The notes beneath the pieces were generated by a model. That model ran no database searches and was not told the DNA's origin. It saw only the letters and a list, made by a program, of their open reading frames with translations. From assembly GCA_017453085.1 (NCBI GenBank), contig JAFTKV010000235.1, positions 1 through 5,137 on the forward strand: a stretch of DNA of 5,137 nucleotides. The letters run 5' to 3'. Source of the stretch: Clostridia bacterium (GTDB lineage Bacteria; Bacillota; Clostridia; Oscillospirales; CAG-272). The stretch's first letter is position 1. Every line of letters begins with the position of its first letter. This document shows positions 1 through 5,137 of the stretch, one piece after another. Position numbers and translations under genes: made by a program.

Positions 1-3000
1 ACTGTCGGTATACTGATTCAACGCCGTGATCCGCTCGGTCTCAACGGTGACGCTTGCATCCACTGCAGAATCATCGGGATGAATGTCCACTACCGTAAAT
101 CCAACGTCTATTCCCTTTACGGAGAAGGTGAAATAACCGTTTTGATCGGTATATACGATCTCATTGAGAAGGTCTGCGTGGACTTCGTTGGAAGAGAGGA
201 TGATCCGTCTTCCGGCCACGGGATTGCCGAATGCATCCAGAAGTCTGCCTTCTACGGTGACAGTCTCTGCAGGCTTCACCGTAACGTTGGTGTAGGTCAT
301 GTCGATCAGGCTGACATACTGCTTGACGGTCAGCTCCTCGGAGGTGTAGTCCCTGCCCAGCGCAATGCCTGCGTAGTTCTGCACAGAGCCGTCAACCGTC
401 ACCTGCACGGTGCCCACCAGAGGCTGGCCGTCCTGACGGGATACCATCAGCTTGCGGCCGTAATAAACGTTCGCATCGGTTGCGCTGACTTCTTTGTCGG
501 TAAAGGTCAGCACGCAAGGTACGGTCTTGCCGTCAATAGTCAACGTAACCGTGCCGTCAAAACCGGCAATATCCATATACTGACTGAACTGAATCAGTAC
601 GCCCTCGGGGTAACCATCCGCTGCCGCAATGATCGGAGCCTTGGTGGTTACCAGACCCAGATTCACGTCCAGCTGAGGAGGAGGAACGGGCAGCCAGCCA
701 TCTACTGCATTGACATCAGCCGTGGTATCGGCAGCCCGATATCCGTCCTTCCGTGCAATGACCAGCCATTGACCGGGAGGCGTCATCCAGGAGTAGTAGC
801 CGCCCGATTCGGTGGTGACGGTGCTGATCTGACCGTAGTTCTCTGCATCCCACAGAACTGCGTTGCCGTTTTCATCCTTATAATAGATGCTGACGGTAGC
901 GCCCTCCACACGGTTGGATAGCACGGCCTCGTAAACGAAGCCTGCAGGGTCGATCAGGGGATCGGAGCATTCCATTTCGTAGGATACGGTATCTCCCAAG
1001 AAATCCAGATCCAGATTCAGACCCGAGGCGACTTCTTCTTCGGTGAAGATCATATCCTCTGCAACGTCTTCGCCTTCAACGCTCGAAGGATCATCCTCCC
1101 AATGCTGGCCGTTTTCAAGACCGGAAGGATACCACATAAGATTGTACCAGTTTTCTTTCGCCATTTCATCCCACAGTTTCATGGCTTTATTGAAGGAAAC
1201 GTAGCGAATACCGTTCCGTTTCCAGACACCGTCACCATTATCACCCTTGGTGCTGACATCTTTCTTCAGCTCCTCCAGCTTTTCAGTGGCATTCTTCAAT
1301 CTGCTGATGCTGTAATTGTACTGATTGGTGTTTGCCTTGCTGTAGAGTTGGGTATAGCTCAGACCGATCAGCGAGGTAGCATCGATTGCAGTATCTACCA
1401 GCAGCTGGAGCGGCTCTGCAAAGGTCTCAAAGGCCGGCACGGGGATATTCGACGTAAGGCCGATCAGCTTGGTGAACATATGGGGTACTTCTATCCGGGA
1501 CTCTTTATCATACTGATTACAAAGTCTTTCCAGATCGCTCATTGCTCTGAAAATACCCATCTTGACGTCACTCAAGTAGTCGAAGTACAACGGGCTTTCG
1601 TAGACGTAATAGGTCTTGGAATCCTTGAAGTATTCATCCAGCTCTCCGTCTGAGAACTGTACGAAATCGTTTAGATATGTTCGCACAGTAAAGCGTTTAT
1701 AAAGCTTATCCGTGATAACAGCCTCGCCCTTTTCCGGATCATAATATCCATTCCATACCGGCATCCATACGAACGCCTGCCCCTCGAAGATCATATTGAA
1801 GGCAAGTCTGCTTCCATATTCATCAGAGGCAATCGAACCTATTCCGTACTGGTCCGTCATGCTGGATTGATACAGCGGGAAAATGTCGAAGTATTCCATA
1901 TTCTCTTCGTCGCGCTGGAGTGTTGCCTGATAGACTCGATCCACGTTGGCATACAGCTTGCCCAACTGCAGCATTTCGTTGGCATACTTTTCATAGTCTG
2001 CACGCATTCTATCCAGAGCCTCGAAGGTATCCGAAATCTCTTTTATCACGTCTATCATTCCGCTGCCGAAGGAAAGAATTCTGTTGGCTGCGCCATAGAA
2101 CTTACCGCGTTTGGTTTCATCAAGCCCCTCCAGCTCCTTCAGGCGGTCATTCTTAAACTTAAAAGCGCGATAAATCTTTCCGCTTGCCGAGGAGGAATCC
2201 CATCCGTTATAATTCATGCCCAGCGCAAATGCTTCGCTGTTGGATATACCCTTAATGTTGGAATCAAGCTTCACCGCAATGACCTTTTCCGGATTAGTGG
2301 GATCCATAATCGGAGATACCTTCATGATTCCGTCGCGTTCCAGAGATGTCAGTTGCGACGCGTACTCTGTGTAAGCGTCGAATTTCATCACCAGGCCACC
2401 CGCCCTGGCCTCGCTTGCGGCGCCATTGAAATATTGCTGGACAAATGCATCCGCTTGTGCGCCTTTCATGTCGTATCCCTTCAGCGCTACGTTTGCAACG
2501 CCTTTTTCCAGCAGTGTGCCCGTCAAAGTGCTTAATTTGTTCGTAGCGTACTCATCCAGCAAGCCGGAAATGTATTCCAGGCCATTTTCCTGTAGATAGT
2601 TCTGTCCTTCTTCGGTTACTTCCGCATTCAGATTGCCGTTCTCATCATAGTACTGATTGATCAGGCGATCCTTATCCCAGTCCCAATCTACCCATTTCTC
2701 CGGAATTTGATCCTTCAGGAAAGACAAGCCTTCTCCGATCAGATTACTGGTATAATCCTTGGCCGCGCTGATCCAGGGATTGTTGTCACCCCACAGATAG
2801 TCAAATATAGAGTCGTCGTAATATTCCTTCAGGCCTTTTGCAATCCAAGTACAGAAGGCTTCGACAGACGACAGAACAGCACCTTCGAAGAATTCTTTAT
2901 TCTCCAAATACTGCTTGTAGGTGGTGTCAATCAGCTTGGCAATGTACTCGTCGTGGATTCCCTCCACATATTCACTCAAGGATTTTTCGGCCGATTCGCC

Positions 3001-5136
3001 CGCGTCCAGTGCCATAGCCCGCATGGCCATGACCTGCATATGTTGGGCGGGCGTATAGGAGCTGAACACATCCATCCACGCCTCGGTATCATAGGTCAAA
3101 TGATAGTTGGCACTGAAATCATAGATCTCCAGACCGGAGTCTGTGTTCGTCATAAATACGCCGCTGTCCTCACCGTAGACCGGGATCTCGATAAAGCCTC
3201 TTTGCCGCAGAGAAGCCGCAGTGACGCTTTCATCAATGGTTCCCGACTTCACATGGGTCATGAGGGTATAATAATCCTCCTCATTCATATCCGCGGGTCT
3301 GAAGCCGAAGGCCTCCGCGAAGGCACTGCTCGCAATGAATTCCAGATCCTGCGCATACTGATAGTCGCTGATGATATCCGCCTGCATCTGGGCAGGATAA
3401 TACGCGAACATGGAATCGGTCTTTACGGGATCCATCAGTGCGTAAATGGTGTTTTCCAGACTTGCTTCTACGCAGAACAACTCCTGGAAGGGGGTCAGCT
3501 CGGAAGTTTTTAGTCTCTCCGCCAATGCCTCGATCTGACCGGGCATCAGCACAATGGATGCTGCATCTGCGGCGGTCTCCCACTCCACGCCCATATGCGT
3601 AGGCAGCTGCATCATCGTCAGCAAAGTGGCAGGATCATAGGCTATGTTGCGGATCGTCTTGGTGGAGAGATACGCATCGCTGTCCTCATTGTATTCGGTC
3701 CACAAATACTCTTCCTTCTCGTTACCCATTTCGTCCCGATAGCGGATCACGATTGCAACGTCGCGGGCATAGCCCATGGCATTATTGTCGAAGGAAACGC
3801 GATAATTCTCGTAAATGTGATAGAGCTTTGTGCTATCCAATTCGGAACGAAGCGCGATGTTCTTGCGCTCACCGGTTTGGAAGCTCACCGAAATGATGTT
3901 GTCGGGATCGTAAGAGGTGGGGAAAACCACCTTGCCGGTGTCTGCCTCACGGATCACGATCTCACCTGTGATCTCCACGGGAACCGACAGATCCTCGTTG
4001 CACTCCACGCTGACGGGGGCGGTGGTAAACTCGATTTCGGTATTTGCCAGACGTACAACGGCGTAAACCTCATATTCCCACCAGATCCACTCAAAGGGAG
4101 CGTCGTAACGCAGAACTGCTACGCCGGTATAATTGGTGATCCCCTGCGCAACCAGCTCACCGTCGGCATACAGATCCACCTCGGAGCCCGCAGGAGCGGT
4201 GACCATAGCACTGATGCCGGTTTTGTCCGAAATCGTGGGTGCATGGCTCACATATACCAGATAGGACAGCATATCCTTATCCAGCATATTGATGGAACCG
4301 GCAGGAGCATAGTAACGGGAAGCCGTTCCGTCCACCGTTGCATCGGTGATGATAGTTAAGGTGCAATACTGATCCGTAATCTGATCGAGGGAAATGATAT
4401 CCTCTGCATATCTGAGATATACCATCAGCTGAAGTCTGCCCAGTCTTTGGGTCAGATCGCCGATCGGATACTCGTAGTACATCGTCTTTCCGTCTTCGGA
4501 GAGATAGCGATCGCTGTAGGTCATGTGCGTACCGAACGCCTGCTCCGCCTGACAGATATGGAACAGATCCATATTCGCAGGAACGCTCAGCAGCAGAGTG
4601 GTGTTGCGAAGCTGGAAGCTGGTATCCAATATCACATCAAAGGTCAGCTCAGTGTAGTAAGGCCAGTTATAAAGCTGCCAGTTGTTATACACATGGTCAT
4701 TTCTAGTGACGATTGGATCTCGTTTGATGAGGAAGCTGGAATCCGGTGCCAAAGGCGTTTCCGCCTCCAGAACCCGATAGCAGGGGGCGATCAGCTTAAC
4801 GGATGTTCTGTAATAATCCTCTCCTGCCGTCCAGCCGCAGGTGGTAAACTGTGCCAGTCTTTCCGCAGAGTTGAAATAGCGGTTCTGCTCGGACACGGTC
4901 ACCGTATAATTGCCGTCGGCAAAGCGACGAATCAGCAGCTCTCCGCTTTCCACAATGTCAATGGAAACGCGGTCACCGGCAACGTCGTACACCTGAACGA
5001 TGGCACGGCCGCTTTCGCTGTTCTCGGGAAGTGTCGGCTGAATGTACAATGCGCCGTACTGATTGAGCGTGCCTTCGGTATCGCCGTAGTTATCCGAATC
5101 GCCGGGATTCAGCACAGCGGTAAAGCCGTACAGCTC
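1..5136 (-). CDS. Giant multidomain cell-surface/extracellular protein, internal fragment (both ends outside the window)
   Basis: The minus strand is open for 1712 codons with no stop, and the translation reads as protein throughout: beta-domain signatures at both ends and amphipathic helices between. The order is a SpaA-like unit, a DUF11-like sandwich, an Ig-like domain, more beta structure, an 850-residue helical block, an acidic linker, a carboxypeptidase-regulatory-like domain, an SbsA-like Ig domain and a Big_1-like domain. Such architectures are known from secreted or wall-attached adhesins and surface-layer-associated proteins of Firmicutes. No signal peptide, sortase motif, SLH repeat or membrane anchor is seen, which is expected because both termini are missing. 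Only about ten cysteines are present. No catalytic motif was recognised, so a structural or binding role is inferred and the ligand is unknown. No internal ATG is convincing as a start, because the frame and domain content continue to the upstream edge. The coding call is very secure; the function is not. Confidence 0.95.
37..315 (-). other. Protein domain: Big_1/carboxypeptidase-regulatory-like domain (residues 1608-1700)
   Basis: The stretch VSLIDMTYTNVTVKPAETVT leads into VEGRLLDAFGNPVAGRRIIL and then YTDQNGYFTFSVKGIDVGFT. The 'v.G.l.D..GnPvaG..i.l' strand pair followed by 'TD.nGyFtF.v' is the standard pattern shared by Big_1 Ig-like and carboxypeptidase-regulatory-like domains, which are stalk modules of surface proteins. 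It closes near ASVTVETERI. The frame then continues past the window edge, so at least one more segment follows. Confidence 0.6.
322..639 (-). other. Protein domain: SbsA-like Ig domain (residues 1500-1605)
   Basis: After the proline-rich signature comes APIIAAADGYPEGVLIQFSQ, then YMDIAGFDGTVTLTIDGKTV. This resembles the SbsA-type bacterial Ig-like layout, in which 'P.v......g.V.I.Fs..Md.......v.v' opens a domain that describes a small sandwich. The rest (GRKLMVSRQDGQPLVGTVQV, YAGIALGRDYTSEELTV) supplies the later strands. It follows the previous domain with almost no linker, so the pair probably works as one rigid unit. Its function is likely structural, as in surface-layer and adhesin proteins. 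Confidence 0.5.
655..951 (-). other. Protein domain: carboxypeptidase-regulatory-like domain with WLPVPPPQLDVN signature (residues 1396-1494)
   Basis: The domain opens DPAGFVYEAVLSNRVEGATV, followed by SIYYKDENGNAVLWDAENYG, a turn TESGGYYSW, then PPGQWLVIARKDGY and finally WLPVPPPQLDVNLG at residues 1481-1494. The 'G.VYEAV.SNR.EGa.v..Y' opening, the 'T...G.Y.W..P.G.W.v...k.GY' core and the proline-rich end are the features of a carboxypeptidase-regulatory-like (prealbumin-like) fold. I remember the same conserved words in large surface proteins of gut Clostridia, where an Ig-like domain follows as it does here. There is no peptidase catalytic site: this fold is a structural module. This is the best recognised module in the window. 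Confidence 0.65.
994..1098 (-). other. Protein region: acidic linker (residues 1347-1381)
   Basis: The segment begins EDDPSSVEGEDVAEDM and continues FTEEEVASG and LDLDFLGD. It is strongly acidic, without a basic residue. It joins the helical block to the C-terminal beta domains and probably acts as a flexible or cation-responsive hinge. That role is inferred from composition only. Confidence 0.5.
1099..3636 (-). other. Protein region: large mainly alpha-helical block of unknown family (residues 501-1346)
   Basis: About 850 residues are dominated by amphipathic helical sequence with short loops. Examples are PGQIEALAERLKTSELTPFQ, QYAQDLEFIASSAFAEAFGF, MRAMALDAGESAEKSLSEYV, NGLEYISGLLDEYATNKLST and SISRLKNATEKLEELKKD. 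Some beta-like patches interrupt it, around 645-690 and 1100-1165 (GQAFVWMPVWNGYYDPEKGE). A hydrophobic but probably amphipathic stretch lies near residues 1220-1265. There is no clear transmembrane segment, nucleotide-binding loop, metal-site motif or protease motif. It sits between beta modules on both sides, so it may be the functional head, with the beta domains as stalk. I do not recognise the family. From about residue 715 onward the DNA is less GC-rich than in the flanking beta domains. Confidence 0.6.
1900..2058 (-). other. Protein region: probable coiled coil (residues 1027-1079)
   Basis: The stretch starts MIDVIKEISDTFEALDRMRA and runs through DYEKYANEMLQLGKLYANVD to QRDEEN. Hydrophobic residues (I1028, I1031, I1034, F1038, L1041, M1044, Y1048, Y1051, M1055, L1058, L1061, V1065, V1068) fall at 3- and 4-residue spacing, with charged residues between and no proline. 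This is a long amphipathic helix suited to a coiled coil or helical bundle, for self-association or as a rod inside the helical block. Confidence 0.5.
3637..4011 (-). other. Protein region: beta-rich stretch, unassigned (residues 376-500)
   Basis: The sequence alternates polar and hydrophobic residues in short strands, for example VPVEITGEIVIREADTG, IISVSFQTGERKNIALRS, YRVSFDN and RDVAIVIRYRDEMGNEKEE. This suggests one all-beta domain, perhaps another Ig or fibronectin-like unit. I cannot name a family. It ends at TKTIRNIAYDPATLLTMM, where helical sequence begins. Confidence 0.4.
4012..4242 (-). other. Protein domain: bacterial Ig-like domain (residues 299-375)
   Basis: The domain begins APTISDKTGISAMVTAPAG and continues EVDLYADGELVAQGITNYTG. 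This is the common bacterial Ig-like layout in which 'G.aPAGs.V.LY.dG..v..g.tn..G' forms the early strands. It then has an unusually aromatic strand, FEWIWWEYEVYAVV, before closing around APVSVECN. Such domains are structural spacers or binding modules in secreted proteins. The aromatic strand is denser in Trp than I expect for a plain spacer. Confidence 0.6.
4261..4719 (-). other. Protein domain: DUF11-like beta-sandwich (residues about 140-292)
   Basis: This part alternates hydrophobic strands with polar turns. It has 'TELTFDVILDT', 'TTLLLSVPANMDLFHI' and later 'YYEYPIGDLTQRLGRLQLMV'. That order (a strand, a '-VPxxxxL' strand, then a 'IGDL...L.L.V' strand pair) resembles DUF11-type repeats of bacterial surface proteins, where a 'lp.g..f' strand is followed by '.w.lg.l..g....l.v.v'. 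It is rich in Tyr and Trp near its beginning (NNWQLYNWPYY, residues about 151-161). It directly precedes the Ig-like domain. A divergent cohesin-like or other Ig-fold unit is an alternative. Confidence 0.4.
4861..5010 (-). other. Protein domain: SpaA/carboxypeptidase-regulatory-like beta unit (residues about 43-92)
   Basis: The stretch runs from GRAIVQVYDVAGDRVSIDI to FADGNYTVTVSEQNRYFNS. The pattern of a strand, a 'YDxxGD' turn, more strands and then 'DGNYTVTVSE' matches the usual ending of prealbumin-like folds, in which a Gly-x-Tyr-x-Val strand closes the sandwich. These folds act as spacers or stalk units in surface proteins. The residues before it (1-42) include an acidic loop, GDSDNYGDTEG, and may belong to the same or a preceding domain. 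The assignment rests on motif shape only. Confidence 0.45.
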
Positions 5137-5137
5137 C

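Noticed and set aside
1342..1476. The hydrophobic stretch at residues about 1222-1266 as a membrane segment.
   Set aside because: Prolines, Glu, Asp and Lys recur within it, so there is no uninterrupted run of about 20 hydrophobic residues. An amphipathic or buried helix is more likely.
1920..2156. A 78-codon open frame on the plus strand in another register.
   Set aside because: It overlaps the real gene antisense and its translation is rich in Arg, His, Pro and Trp without any fold pattern. No ribosome binding site precedes it.
2617..2646. A DENGNLNAE loop (residues 831-839) like a calcium-binding EF-hand or dockerin loop.
   Set aside because: Only one short loop is present, without the paired second loop or flanking helices of a dockerin. 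A similar DENGN turn at 1421-1425 sits in a beta hairpin, so this looks like an ordinary Asp/Asn/Gly turn.
3501..3515. A run of five T after a G-rich stretch, as a possible terminator.
   Set aside because: There is no stem of useful length before it, and the site is in the middle of the coding frame.
3281..3583. A 100-codon open frame on the minus strand, out of register with the main frame.
   Set aside because: The main frame continues uninterrupted through this stretch with sensible protein sequence. The alternative translation is Arg-, Gly- and Cys-rich, typical of a shifted frame.
79..4359. Five long open frames on the plus strand (79-921, 1102-1653, 1867-2535, 2707-3513, 3595-4359; 183 to 280 residues).
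   Set aside because: All five lie in exact codon register opposite the minus-strand gene. Their stops fall where that gene uses the rare codons TTA, CTA or TCA (for example CTA at 919-921, TCA at 1651-1653, TTA at 2533-2535). I counted only about seven such codons in 1712, which explains the long antisense frames. Their translations show no domain pattern.
1..5137. Repeat arrays, insertion sequences, tRNA or rRNA genes, and CRISPR.
   Set aside because: I saw no long direct or inverted repeats, no cloverleaf and no spaced repeats. The whole window is protein-coding on the minus strand.

Overview
The window is filled from edge to edge by one reading frame on the minus strand. Read from base 5136 down to base 1 it gives 1712 sense codons with no stop, so it is an internal piece of one very large gene. 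Neither the start codon nor the stop codon lies in the window. I found no intergenic sequence, RNA gene, promoter, terminator, mobile element or CRISPR array. Residue numbers below count from the first complete codon (bases 5134-5136) and are not those of the full protein.

The product looks like a giant multidomain extracellular or cell-surface protein of a gut-type Clostridia bacterium (Oscillospiraceae/Lachnospiraceae-like). The reasons are a mid-range GC content with CTG/CAG/GGC-type codons, a chain of Ig-like and carboxypeptidase-regulatory-like beta domains, few cysteines, many Tyr, Asp and Glu residues, and a WLPVPPPQLDVN-type signature. I associate that signature from memory with large surface proteins of such bacteria. 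The taxon is an inference; no marker gene is present.

From the N-terminal side (high coordinates) to the C-terminal side (low coordinates) the layout is: a small SpaA/carboxypeptidase-regulatory-like beta unit (residues about 43-92); a DUF11-like beta-sandwich (about 140-292); a bacterial Ig-like domain (299-375); a further beta-rich stretch (376-500); a long, mostly alpha-helical block of about 850 residues that I cannot place in a family (501-1346), including a probable coiled coil (1027-1079); an acidic linker (1347-1381); a carboxypeptidase-regulatory-like domain ending in the WLPVPPPQLDVN signature (1396-1494); an Ig-like domain of the SbsA kind (1500-1605); and a last Big_1/carboxypeptidase-regulatory-like domain (1608-1700). 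The frame is still open at the edge.

The most interesting parts are the unassigned helical block between beta modules, its visibly lower GC than the flanks, and the repeated Asn-Gln-Tyr tripeptide, always encoded AAT CAG TAY. Long open frames on the plus strand are shadows: they lie in exact codon register with the real gene and end only where it uses TTA, CTA or TCA.
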